A program made the translations under genes and the position numbers. Under the pieces are notes generated by a model. The model was not told the DNA's origin. It saw only the letters and a program-made list of their open reading frames with translations, and searched no databases. Positions 7,089 to 14,889 of a DNA stretch of 64,000 bases are shown here, one piece after another. This DNA comes from an uncultured Bacteroidales bacterium (GTDB lineage: Bacteria > Bacteroidota > Bacteroidia > Bacteroidales > Muribaculaceae). Location of the stretch: the NCBI GenBank assembly GCA_902760865.1, contig CACWID010000017.1, positions 24,805-88,804 of the forward strand, in the 5' to 3' direction. Each line of letters begins with the position of its first letter. The stretch's first letter is position 1.

Positions 7089-8740
7089 ATGTCCCCTGTC
7101 ATTAACTTAATTGCGGAATTACCGGCCTCATCGAAGAAACCTCTATCAAAATCATTAGTAAAAAGGCCCTTCTCGTTATATTCCATTTTATATGGGGGCT
7201 TAGAATCGGGGAAATAATATACAGTCTGAGCATTGTTCATCTCTACATCACTCTGATTTTTATATTTCTCTCTCGCGACTATTAACTGTGTCTTTCGAAT
7301 GATATACTCCGAATGAGTCTCGATAATCAGCTGCATGCTGTAATATGTGGCCAATTCATAAAACAAATCGGCCAAAAAACTTTGAAGCAAGGGATGCAGA
7401 TTCTGCTCGGGCTCCTCGATGATAATCGTAGGGCTTGACAGGGGTGCTTCTTCATTCTGGATAAGATATTCTGCTCTCCTTGTTCTCGCTTTCTGAATGC
7501 TGTTAGCGATTTGGACGAGCAATATCATGAGCTGGTTGGTACCCATACCCATGTCTGCAACATTTACCCAATGATCGTTGAACGTCAAAACATTTGCTTT
7601 GTAGATACCCGGGAATTCCTCCTCTTCAATGATTTTGAAGTCTTTGCCTATGTTGAAATGCTTCTCGTCCATCCACTTGAGTAAAAATCGCTTGATGGCC
7701 CCATCTCGATCATAACGGGCGGTGTTGAGCATGTACTTCTCCACAGCCTTGGCAAATTCGTCTGAATGATTGAGACGCGGAACCAATGCCTTCTCCTGGT
7801 TGGCAAGGTGAGCCTGAATGTAGGTGATGTCTATTGATGAGAGCACAGCGTTGATTTGTCGAGCCATCATCCTCAAATCTTTTGAATGGTCCTTGAGCAG
7901 TCTGATACTGTCACGTTGTTGCGACATTTCTGACCTATTCATTTCCATCGCTAGTATACTCTCAGTAGGTCTCGACAAGTTGACGTGTGAAGCAAAGTCG
8001 GCCAAAGCCATAATTTCCCTTGCAATCAGAGGCATTGATTCATAACCATTACTGTAAGTCATTGGCAGCGAATGTAAGATCGCCTTACCTACGCCTACAT
8101 TCTGGTTTTGCGTTCTCTTCATCAAGTCGCGCTTGCTCTTCAATTGCTCGATTTCAAGTAATAGACTCGCCGCTGCCATCTGATCGCCATGAGCAACTGC
8201 GTTTCGATGCTCCCTTCTGATGATTTTCAGTGTTGAGTTAATCTCCTCGACAGATGATATGTCGGCCCATTCGTTAGAGCGGAAGTCCACTTCATATCTT
8301 TGTTGAAATGGATATATCGTTACACTGATGCCGTGTAGTGAGTCTTCCACTATCACCCTGCTGATTGGAGCAATTCGGTCGGTCTTCATCTGCATGTGGT
8401 TATACAGATTTTCATCATCAGCAGGTTGAACGCTGATTTGGAAATCAAAAATCCCAATTTGCGCCTCGAATGTGATGGTCTTGTCAAGCGCATCAAAATT
8501 CAAAGCATCATCAAATGTGTTGATGTGGAGATTGTAGTTAGGTGTATCGAAATGGAAATAAGCCTCCGTCCCTAGAGGGAAAGCTGACTTAGCAGTGAGA
8601 TTCTCGGCGAGGAGAATCATTGCTTTGACCATAGTTGACTTGCCGGCGTTGTTCTTGCCCACAAGGTAGGTCACGTCCCCAAGGTCGATGGTGGGGAAGT
8701 CTACGAATTTTCTGAAATTTCTGAAACCTATTTTTTTCAT
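7085..8740 (-). CDS. ABC-type AAA family ATPase (AAA_15/AAA_21, OLD-like without Toprim)
   Basis: P-loop ATPase of 551 aa with Walker A VGKNNAGKST (27-36), a long helical insertion (about 165-345), an ABC signature-like MGMGTNQLM (397-405), Walker B TIIIEEPEQ (438-446) and the switch histidine in IIETHSEYI (His476). This is the arrangement of SMC/Rad50-like ATPases used in PARIS, Septu, Gabija and OLD systems. A GTG start at 8782 is possible, but the ATG at 8740 is chosen because TATCTTTG, a good Bacteroidetes -7 box, lies at 8769-8776 and would place the transcription start downstream of 8782. No nuclease domain is visible, so activity probably depends on the coupled downstream protein. Confidence 0.88.
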   Translation of the reverse strand: MKKIGFRNFRKFVDFPTIDLGDVTYLVGKNNAGKSTMVKAMILLAENLTAKSAFPLGTEAYFHFDTPNYNLHINTFDDALNFDALDKTITFEAQIGIFDFQISVQPADDENLYNHMQMKTDRIAPISRVIVEDSLHGISVTIYPFQQRYEVDFRSNEWADISSVEEINSTLKIIRREHRNAVAHGDQMAAASLLLEIEQLKSKRDLMKRTQNQNVGVGKAILHSLPMTYSNGYESMPLIAREIMALADFASHVNLSRPTESILAMEMNRSEMSQQRDSIRLLKDHSKDLRMMARQINAVLSSIDITYIQAHLANQEKALVPRLNHSDEFAKAVEKYMLNTARYDRDGAIKRFLLKWMDEKHFNIGKDFKIIEEEEFPGIYKANVLTFNDHWVNVADMGMGTNQLMILLVQIANSIQKARTRRAEYLIQNEEAPLSSPTIIIEEPEQNLHPLLQSFLADLFYELATYYSMQLIIETHSEYIIRKTQLIVAREKYKNQSDVEMNNAQTVYYFPDSKPPYKMEYNEKGLFTNDFDRGFFDEAGNSAIKLMTGDI

Positions 8741-8768
8741 TGCTCTTGTTGTTTTTCGTTTGCGGGTG

Positions 8769-8776
8769 CAAAGATA
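8769..8776 (-). promoter_or_regulatory. Bacteroidetes -7 box for the ATPase-effector pair
   Basis: Minus-strand TATCTTTG followed by CACCC matches TAnnTTTG. It lies between the end of the WYL gene (8779) and the ATPase ATG (8740), giving a leader of roughly 20-25 nt. No convincing -33 TTTG is visible, so the promoter may need the WYL regulator or be weak. Confidence 0.55.
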
Positions 8777-8778
8777 TA

Positions 8779-9804
8779 TCACGTTGTGCGATCTATCTTC
8801 ACAGGTGAATATATGCTCATCAAATGAGATATTTTTTGAGAGATTTGGTCACGTAGCCATTGTGGCTCCAGTACTTCAACCTGGTCCCCAAAAGAAAGAA
8901 TCAAAGCCTCCAGCTCTTTGTTGGGCTTCAGATTCAGTTCCACGATATGGTTTTCCTTGTCGCGTATTTTCATTGAACCGTGAATAGGTTTTGAAACTAT
9001 GTAAGGGAAACGATCTTCATCAAACTTGAGGATAACTTTATACTCTTTCTGGTTGCGATTCATAGTAACGCCAATAATGTCATCGAAATACTCATCAAAA
9101 TCGACTAAGTCGTTATTGATGTAACGTATAGAAGAGGCCTGACAATTCACGATGCGATCAAGAGGAACATTTACAATTCTCTCAGGCTTATCGTTATCCC
9201 TGCCAAACAAGAACCATCGACTATTGTACTGTTTCAAATAATAGGGGTGGATTGTCCAGTGGTGGTCAATGCCACTGAATTTACGGTAATGTATTTTCAG
9301 TACTTGATGATTGATTATCGCATCAAATAAATCCGATAAATATTCTACCGCGATATAGTCAATGTTCTGCTCAAGACCGATAACACAGTTGTCGTTCCCT
9401 CTTATGCTGAATTTGTCTTCAAGGCCTTCAAGAAGTCCACCCATCCAGTCAAACTGCGGCAGCCCTTTAAAGCGGCCAAGGATTTTGACGGTAGCTTTCA
9501 GCTTATCAATTTCCTCTTCGCTCAACTCTGTTTTATAAATAGAGAAATGAGGGTCAGAATAGTAATAAATGTGTTTTTTGCCGTCCCATGGTTCCGAAAC
9601 GATTGGGGCGTTATATCCTTGGGTGTCGCGCATAAATCTAATATCTTCACGAATGGTTCTGATTGATATTTTACCTCCGTAGATATCACCGATGGCATCA
9701 TTGCAAGCATCAACTAAATCATCTATTGTATACTGTCTCTGCCTACTACGAAAGCAGCGGTCTAGTACCCGGACCCTAACATCTTGATGTCTATTCCTTG
9801 ACAT
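8779..9804 (-). CDS. WYL-domain transcriptional regulator (BrxR/CapW-like)
   Basis: Ligand-responsive DNA-binding regulator of 341 aa. Residues 1-75 form a winged helix (RHQDVRVRVLDRCF...YTIDDLVDACNDAI...SIRTIREDIRFM). A WYL Sm-fold domain follows at about 165-255; its signature is RWFLFG rather than WYL. A C-terminal WCX-like part follows (EYKVILKFDE...EALILSFGDQVEVLEP). BrxR and CapW proteins of this build repress phage-defence operons and respond to nucleic-acid ligands. It is followed 38 bp later by the ATPase-effector pair and is the obvious candidate regulator of it. Minus-strand TATTTTTG at 9855-9862 is a possible -7 box for its own promoter. Confidence 0.88.
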   Translation of the reverse strand: MSRNRHQDVRVRVLDRCFRSRQRQYTIDDLVDACNDAIGDIYGGKISIRTIREDIRFMRDTQGYNAPIVSEPWDGKKHIYYYSDPHFSIYKTELSEEEIDKLKATVKILGRFKGLPQFDWMGGLLEGLEDKFSIRGNDNCVIGLEQNIDYIAVEYLSDLFDAIINHQVLKIHYRKFSGIDHHWTIHPYYLKQYNSRWFLFGRDNDKPERIVNVPLDRIVNCQASSIRYINNDLVDFDEYFDDIIGVTMNRNQKEYKVILKFDEDRFPYIVSKPIHGSMKIRDKENHIVELNLKPNKELEALILSFGDQVEVLEPQWLRDQISQKISHLMSIYSPVKIDRTT

Positions 9805-10211
9805 AGTCGATTCAACACGTTTAGTTGTTATCAGTTGATTATAGTCTCAATCTACAAAAATAAGGAAATTTTTCCAATCGAGGCATAAAAAAGGTGTAAA
9901 AAAGTTTCAAGAGGTTTTGCAACGTATGGCCGAATCCCTGAATTTCCAAGTGATGAGGCCGCAATAAATTTATCATCAGTATCACAGTCGTGCCAAACTG
10001 AGAGCTGATACAACTGATTCTGTCCTTCGGCCCAGACCTAGAAGTGCTCGAGCCACAAGAGTTTAGGGAAGAGATTAAGAAAAAAAAGAAGAAAATCTCA
10101 AAAAACATTCTGCTATGCAGGAAGACTGCACAACAAAAAAGTAGTTTTGCGTCGTTGAATTCGAAACCACCCCGATTCGATCTTGCAAACAAGTTGGTGG
10201 AAGAGTAAGAA
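9805..10211. other. AT-rich divergent intergenic region of the island
   Basis: Separates the WYL gene (minus) and the retropepsin-like gene (plus). It holds a possible minus-strand -7 box (CAAAAATA, 9855-9862) and, at its right end, an open frame reading into the retropepsin gene. Nothing else was recognised. Confidence 0.5.
10044..10208 (+). CDS. Possible small lysine-rich ORF upstream of the retropepsin-like gene
   Basis: GTG-initiated frame of 54 codons that includes a run of six Lys (EEIKKKKKKISKN) and ends LANKLVEE-stop, 3 nt before the next ATG. The residue composition looks protein-like and the spacing suggests coupling. No ATG exists in the open stretch, so it could equally be the 3' remnant of a decayed gene. 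Confidence 0.3.
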   Translation: MLEPQEFREEIKKKKKKISKNILLCRKTAQQKSSFASLNSKPPRFDLANKLVEE

Positions 10212-11123
10212 ATGAAGAACGACAAGAAGATTGATGCGAGAATGTACGCAGTTGAAAACGACAAAGCAGCATTTGTTGAGGTATCCGTCATTGATGTGGA
10301 CGCCAAAGAACATGTTGGTTTGTTCCTGGTTGATAGTGGATGCACTAGCAACAAATTGTCTACATCTATCAAAATGATGGTAGGAGACAAAAGTCAACTT
10401 ATCCGCACTCTGAAAACCCAAACAGTTGGTAATCAGATTGTCGAAGAAGAAGTTTTCTCCTTCCCATTCACTATAGGTGGATGCCACTTTGTTGATGAGT
10501 TCACCCTCATCGAAGAGAACCTATTAACAGGGGTAGGCGATAAGCCTATCTTAGGGATTCTTGGCAATCCGTTCCTTCGAAATAACTCATTGGTGATTGA
10601 TTTTGGCTCTCACAGAATCTATACTTCAGAGGTTTCACTCGATAATCTGAGCTTTTCTGATTTTTCATATTTCTTTCCCATGGTACCAGGCCTTGAAAGT
10701 TATGGGGTTCCTGTGGTTCCCATAATGGGCGATGATGGTGGGATTTTTGCTATGGTAGATACCGGCTGCACTGATCTGCTTGTTGCAGAAGGAGCACTGG
10801 AGAAGATTTCAGGAGAAATCAAGTACAATGGCAAAACTACAGAGATGCATTCGATAGCGGGAACCATGAATTGCAGGGATGGCAATTTATCGTTCAGCAT
10901 CATTGGATTACAAGAACAGAACGAGGGTCTGAAGAAGAAGGAATATCCATTCCTTGAGACTGTAACTGTGGCTCCTGTAAAGTCAATTTGCTCACTGGAG
11001 CAATGTCAAGAGAAAGAAGGGGAAGAAATCCCCGACGTGGGTATACTGTTAGGATCTCCTTTCATTGCCTCAGCTGGTTGGATTCTGGATTTCGGAGCCA
11101 ATATCATCTATAGGCGAAAATAG
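10212..11123 (+). CDS. Two-lobed retropepsin-like aspartyl protease
   Basis: Protein of 303 aa made of two related halves, each with the landmarks of an aspartic protease lobe. Half 1 has LVDSGCTSN (Asp41), then GILGNPFL (115-122) and VIDFGSHRIY. Half 2 has MVDTGCTDLL (Asp183), then GILLGSPFI (277-285) and ILDFGANIIY. In retropepsins a D[ST]G loop and a later hydrophobic-hydrophobic-Gly motif form the active site of each monomer; two in one chain resemble pepsin. There is no signal peptide, so it is probably cytoplasmic. It lies in an AT-rich accessory region, separate from the minus-strand operons on either side. The substrate is unknown. Confidence 0.8.
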   Translation: MKNDKKIDARMYAVENDKAAFVEVSVIDVDAKEHVGLFLVDSGCTSNKLSTSIKMMVGDKSQLIRTLKTQTVGNQIVEEEVFSFPFTIGGCHFVDEFTLIEENLLTGVGDKPILGILGNPFLRNNSLVIDFGSHRIYTSEVSLDNLSFSDFSYFFPMVPGLESYGVPVVPIMGDDGGIFAMVDTGCTDLLVAEGALEKISGEIKYNGKTTEMHSIAGTMNCRDGNLSFSIIGLQEQNEGLKKKEYPFLETVTVAPVKSICSLEQCQEKEGEEIPDVGILLGSPFIASAGWILDFGANIIYRRK

Positions 11124-11284
11124 CCTTTATGATAAGAAAAAGTTGAGTATGAAGACTTGACTTCAAACAAAGGTTAAAGACGTAAATACCTGCGTTTTTG
11201 ACCTTTATTTGTTTGCATTTCCAGTTCAAAACAATCACATTTAAAGTATGCCAGCCGTCATCTCCGATAAGTCCAAAACCTTAT

Positions 11285-11452
11285 ATGACTAGCCAATTTT
11301 CTCAATCCGACCTCAAGTCCCTCCTGGCATCAATAGAAGAAGTCCAGTCCAAGATTCTGCAAACTCGTGGACCATCAGAACTCATTCTTAAAGGTTGGGC
11401 GGCGGAACTTGAACCCCTTAAAGCGCCGGTGTTTATCCTTGGCTACTGTTGA
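11285..11452 (+). CDS. Small hypothetical ORF, 55 aa
   Basis: Frame starting MTSQFSQSDLKSLLASIEEVQSKI, with an amphipathic helix in its first 30 residues. The frame is open further upstream (to 11198), but that part is Pro/Cys-rich and looks non-coding. It may be a small island protein or a chance frame; no family recognised. Confidence 0.35.
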   Translation: MTSQFSQSDLKSLLASIEEVQSKILQTRGPSELILKGWAAELEPLKAPVFILGYC

Positions 11453-11469
11453 CACATACAGGCACAACA

Positions 11470-11496
11470 AAGGCGCACCCTCATGTGATGCGCCTT
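11470..11496 (-). terminator. Hairpin terminator of the RepA-like gene
   Basis: AAGGCGCA (11470-11477) pairs with TGCGCCTT (11489-11496). On the minus strand the stem is followed by TTGTTGT. It lies 26 bp downstream of the RepA-like stop. Confidence 0.7.
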
Positions 11497-11521
11497 CATT
11501 GCATTGGTGGGTTAGTGACTG

Positions 11522-12811
11522 TTATGCTCGCTTGCTCTTAATCCGCTGCACTGTACGCAAGCTGACCTTAAACTGTTTTGCAATTACAGGCGACTTTACT
11601 CCCTTACTAAGCAGGTTTGCGATTTCATCCTTGTCTTCATCGCTGAGCTTCTTGTTAGGTGCGCTTTTCTGTGGCTTCTCGGTGGTAGCGTTTGAAACCA
11701 TAGGAGCCTTGGCACCCTTCATGTTCTTGGGGTTCGGCAGGGCGTCTTCCACATTGCTGGAGCAAACATACTCGAAATGCAGGTAAGGCGTTTCTATAAT
11801 ACGCAGAATATACACCTCATCCATTGGCGCACTGTTGCGTTTCTTAACGGCTCTGAAGATGACATTACCGTCATGAGCAGGTGCAAGTGCAACAACAGTC
11901 GAACTGAAGCGGCCGAGGTCAGCGCCACCAGCCATGTCATTCAGCTCAACAGGTGAGGTCTTGTCGAAGTCCTTGCCTGTGTGGGTAACGGTGATGAACG
12001 TCACGGTGATGCCCTTGGTTTTCAGCTTCTCTTGAGTCTGCTCCAGCTTATTAAAGTACTCACTCACCTGATTGCTCTGGCTCATCTCCTCCAGCTTGCG
12101 GATGTTGTCAATGATTACCGTGACTTTGGGCGCTTGGCTTACCTCTTCAATCGTCTTGAAAAGCTGATCGAAGCTGCTGATAGGGCCCTCACATCGGAGT
12201 AAGTTTGAGGGCATCGTTCTGTCGCCGATGCGCTCAAATTGCTCTTCGGCCTTCATTTCAAAGTCAAAGAAAATGACTTGCTGATCACCATGCGGATTTT
12301 CTTCCTCAGGAGGGAAAAAGCCATATTCGGAGCCCTCGGCGATAGCGATAGCCATTTGCAGAGACAAAATAGATTTGCCAATGCTAGGAGGGCCGAATAG
12401 GATGCATCTGCCGCCGACTTCAACAAAATCACCGATAAGCCATTGGATTCTACTCCTGATACGTTGTCTCAATTCACCAATCGGAGCGACATCAGGACTA
12501 GGCGAGTCATCAACGCGGTCAGGCTCTTTACCGTTTCCTGACGGTGAGACGTCATTCTGTCTCAGATCCTTGAGTGCTTTGGCTTTACCTACATCTACTA
12601 CCGCCTTGGTAGCATAGAACGCTGCATCGGCTTTGCGTTGGTTATCGTAGGTTTTCCTTGCGGACCTGTTTTCGCCCAATTTCCTTAGATAGGCTAAACC
12701 CTCCTTGATCAGATAAAAGATAAACAACAGCGCTGCGGACCAAGCTACGATACTACCCTTGTCCTTACATCTCTCAAAATCTCCAAATAATCTATTGAAA
12801 TTAATATTCAT
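11522..12811 (-). CDS. Membrane-anchored RepA/AAA_25-like ATPase with C-terminal helix-turn-helix
   Basis: Protein of 429 aa with three parts. Residues 20-40 form a single hydrophobic helix (SIVAWSAALLFIFYLI). The core is a RecA-fold AAA_25 domain like plasmid RepA helicase: Walker A FGPPSIGKS at 139-147, Walker B-like VTVIIDNIR, and a THTGKD sensor segment. The last 45 residues, LSDEDKDEIANLLSKG...IAKQFKVSLRTVQRIK, form a helix-turn-helix like that of resolvases. It resembles replication or mobilisation ATPases carried by integrative elements. A membrane anchor and a DNA-binding tail on this ATPase are unusual. It is transcribed alone: a hairpin at 12844-12869 separates it from the upstream gene. 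Confidence 0.8.
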   Translation of the reverse strand: MNINFNRLFGDFERCKDKGSIVAWSAALLFIFYLIKEGLAYLRKLGENRSARKTYDNQRKADAAFYATKAVVDVGKAKALKDLRQNDVSPSGNGKEPDRVDDSPSPDVAPIGELRQRIRSRIQWLIGDFVEVGGRCILFGPPSIGKSILSLQMAIAIAEGSEYGFFPPEEENPHGDQQVIFFDFEMKAEEQFERIGDRTMPSNLLRCEGPISSFDQLFKTIEEVSQAPKVTVIIDNIRKLEEMSQSNQVSEYFNKLEQTQEKLKTKGITVTFITVTHTGKDFDKTSPVELNDMAGGADLGRFSSTVVALAPAHDGNVIFRAVKKRNSAPMDEVYILRIIETPYLHFEYVCSSNVEDALPNPKNMKGAKAPMVSNATTEKPQKSAPNKKLSDEDKDEIANLLSKGVKSPVIAKQFKVSLRTVQRIKSKRA

Positions 12812-12843
12812 AAGATATAATAAAATAATTGATTATCAAAATA

Positions 12844-12869
12844 TTGGGGGTGATATAAACCACCCCCAA
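12844..12869 (-). terminator. Hairpin terminator of the DUF5131 gene
   Basis: TTGGGGGTG (12844-12852) and CACCCCCAA (12861-12869) are perfectly complementary with an 8-nt loop. A T-rich tract follows on the minus strand. Confidence 0.8.
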
Positions 12870-12887
12870 GCTAACAGACATTACACC

Positions 12888-13571
12888 TTACTGCCACGCA
12901 GACGCATTGGGTTTAACAAGAACCTGGGTGAAGGTCTTGAGTTCAGCGATCAGGGCCTGGACTTCGTCGCGTGTAGGCTCGGGCAACTGAACCTGTTTAT
13001 TAGTGTTTCTACCGATATTTACCTGTGTGGGACAGCAGGCACGGATCAAAGCGACGAGTTCGTCATGGTCGAAGGCCATGGCAGGCTCAACGGTCACCAT
13101 GGTCGGGACACCACGAGCAGCGACAGCAGCCATAGCGTTAGCTCTGTCGTGAGGATGAGGTGCATTGTTCATGACATCCGGGTCCCAACGGTTGGTCTCT
13201 ATGGTCGTGCTGAGAACCGATTTACGCATCACGGGATGATCGATGAACTCAAGGAAGCGACTCGGGTCCTTGGACTGGAACAGGTAACGGTTATTAAACT
13301 CATCACAGCGATCGAGGACACGAACGATCCATTCACTCGGGACATTCGCCGCCCACATGTCAGTACTGCTACCGACGAAGATGAAGTTGTCCTTACCCAG
13401 GTTGACACAAAACTCTTTCTCGTCGAGTCGAAGTTCGCCCCATTTGTCAAACCGAATGTTGAGCGCGATCATGAAACAGTACACACAAAGATGCAGGCAC
13501 TGCCCCTTGATAAAATTGATCGTGTGGCTAACAAAACCGAACATATTCCCATTAGCTTTATTCAGCGGCAT
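12888..13571 (-). CDS. DUF5131 / phage Gp37-Gp68 family protein
   Basis: Protein of 227 aa that follows the DUF5131 pattern: start NKANGNMFGFVSHTIN, Cys25-x3-Cys29-x2-Cys32 (radical-SAM-like cluster), FIFVGSSTDMWAANVPSEWI, RYLFQSKDPSRFLEF, STTIETNR, VPTMVTVEPAMAF and a C-terminal LPEPTRDEVQALIAEL. Members are found in phages and mobile elements and are thought to be radical-SAM-like enzymes of unknown reaction. The ATG overlaps the stop of a 46-codon ORF upstream, suggesting coupling. Confidence 0.85.
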   Translation of the reverse strand: MPLNKANGNMFGFVSHTINFIKGQCLHLCVYCFMIALNIRFDKWGELRLDEKEFCVNLGKDNFIFVGSSTDMWAANVPSEWIVRVLDRCDEFNNRYLFQSKDPSRFLEFIDHPVMRKSVLSTTIETNRWDPDVMNNAPHPHDRANAMAAVAARGVPTMVTVEPAMAFDHDELVALIRACCPTQVNIGRNTNKQVQLPEPTRDEVQALIAELKTFTQVLVKPNASAWQ

Positions 13572-13698
13572 AGGCGTTGCAGTTTGAACGGTTCAACGTA
13601 ACGGCGGATTCACTCTTGGCGGGCACGTACACGGTCAATGCCACCGTACCTGCGCGACATTCATTAAAAATCATAGAAAATAAAACAATCTTTTTCAT
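13558..13698 (-). CDS. Small ORF (46 aa) overlapping the start of the DUF5131 gene
   Basis: Frame MKKIVLFSMIFNECRAG..., 46 codons, ending NCNAYAAE. It begins with an AAA/AAG-rich codon context typical of real Bacteroidetes starts, and its last 14 nt overlap the DUF5131 start (ATG at 13571). The Lys start followed by hydrophobic residues and a Cys could be a short signal or lipoprotein sequence. No family recognised; it may be a coupling leader peptide or a truncated gene. Confidence 0.45.
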   Translation of the reverse strand: MKKIVLFSMIFNECRAGTVALTVYVPAKSESAVTLNRSNCNAYAAE

Positions 13699-14067
13699 TT
13701 AATTTTAATTATTTTTATAATAAAAATGTTGTTGTATCAAACGTAAAATCTCATTGATAAAATTTTAACCGCTGCAAAGGAATACAAATTTTCGCACATA
13801 GCAAAAACTTCTAACTAACTTATAAACAGCAGTTTATAACTAATATTAGGCCTGCCTAAGGTGGCTCTTAGGTTAACTTAGTTGGACTGAAAAAACAGGA
13901 AAAAGACTATGAATTTAGGCTAGACATTTTTGATGGCAAACAACTGCTGCTTGTAATGGTGGACCCTTGGGCCGTCGCCTGAAAAGCCCTTCAAGCGGCA
14001 AAAAAAACGAGCTGCACTCGATTGGTACAACCCGCAATAGCTGTTATAGCTTATTATATGACGTAAA

Positions 14068-14114
14068 AAAGGTAGGTCATTTCCTTGGTTGAGTTGGGAA
14101 AAAGACCTACCTTT
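14068..14114. terminator. Hairpin, 11-bp perfect arms
   Basis: AAAGGTAGGTC (14068-14078) pairs with GACCTACCTTT (14104-14114) around a 25-nt loop. A- and T-rich borders would allow it to work in either direction. No adjacent gene is seen to the left, so its transcript is unclear. Confidence 0.55.
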
Positions 14115-14214
14115 GTGCTGGTGTATTTTGTCAACGTTTTTACGCTACAATTTTACTCTACATATGAACTCTACAAATGCTCGAAAACCCCGATGAATAA
14201 AGGGTTTTTAGGTT

Positions 14215-14262
14215 CCTCCAAAAATTATGAGTTCGAGTTGGTATGTACAAATACCGTGCCAA
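14215..14262. repeat. Direct repeat copy A: CCTCCAAAAATTATGAGTTCGA-N19-GTGCCAA
   Basis: A 22-bp block, a 19-nt unrelated spacer and GTGCCAA. The second copy is at 16492-16538 in the same orientation and with the same spacer length. The two flank the secreted-protein and CbbX-like genes. Confidence 0.75.
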
Positions 14263-14318
14263 AGTCATTAGTTATTTAATGCGGAATTCTAAAAAAACAT
14301 TAATTCTTGTCGGTGGGA

Positions 14319-14873
14319 TTAATAGTCTCTGTTCATGAGGTGGGTGAAGGCGGTTTTTAGTTCGTCGGCGCGGCGGGCGGCAAAGACTTCGTCCAGTTCG
14401 GCGGTGCCCTGGATGGACTTGTGGACGCCGTTCTTGCCGTAGTAATAGCGTGTCTCGTCGGTGCCGCCGTCCTGGGCATCGTTGCTCTGGAAGAAGAACT
14501 GGAGGTCTGATCCTTCTTCGTCAAAGAGGAACTCCTGATAGAACTTGCGGGCTGCTACGTTATAGCTGGTAGATATGAAGTAGAGCTTGTAATAGGGCGT
14601 TCCCAACACGGGGTCCTCGCCGAGCGTGAAATAGTAGTGGATGACCTCCTCGGTGGGGCCGCAGCCGGGGACGTCGTAATGGCTGACAATCTCCATGTCG
14701 CTGCGGGGCACGTTCTGCTCCTGGGCATGGCTGTTGAGGTCTATCTGCTCTTTGGCGGCGCTGTAGGCGGCGCGGATGCCGGCCATCTCGGCTTTAGACA
14801 TTTCCTGGGCGAGGGACGGCAGGGTCGTCAGCGTCATCAGCAGCACGATGAATGTGATATAGTATCTAGTCAT
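14319..14873 (-). CDS. Secreted hypothetical protein, 184 aa
   Basis: N-terminal signal peptide (MTRYYITFIVLLMTLTTLPSLAQ, cleavage near residue 22). The mature part starts with a Lys/Glu helix (KAEMAGIRAAYSAAKEQI), then alternating strands rich in Tyr and Phe (IHYYFTLGED, YYKLYFISTSYNV, LQFFFQSNDA). No family recognised; probably a small periplasmic or surface-exposed beta-rich protein. It follows the CbbX-like ATPase gene by 16 bp, so the two form one transcript. Confidence 0.75.
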   Translation of the reverse strand: MTRYYITFIVLLMTLTTLPSLAQEMSKAEMAGIRAAYSAAKEQIDLNSHAQEQNVPRSDMEIVSHYDVPGCGPTEEVIHYYFTLGEDPVLGTPYYKLYFISTSYNVAARKFYQEFLFDEEGSDLQFFFQSNDAQDGGTDETRYYYGKNGVHKSIQGTAELDEVFAARRADELKTAFTHLMNRDY

Positions 14874-14889
14874 GGCGGTTCACCGTTTT

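Larger units (their letters stand above)
13699..14318. other. Gene-free AT-rich region at the right side of the island
   Basis: No coding frame was found. The region holds a strong hairpin (14068-14114), a small GC-rich stretch ending GCGGC followed by A8 near 13990-14010 that could be part of a structured RNA, and the first copy of the CCTCC...GTGCCAA direct repeat (14215-14262). Base composition shifts back to GC-rich to its right. Confidence 0.5.

Noticed and set aside
13960-14030. Possible tRNA or structured RNA around the GCCG...CGGC stretch
   Set aside because: No acceptor stem, anticodon loop or GTTCRA T-loop could be assembled; left as an unexplained stretch.
14085-14279. 64-codon frame on the plus strand
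   Set aside because: It runs through the terminator-like hairpin and direct repeat A; composition is not protein-like.
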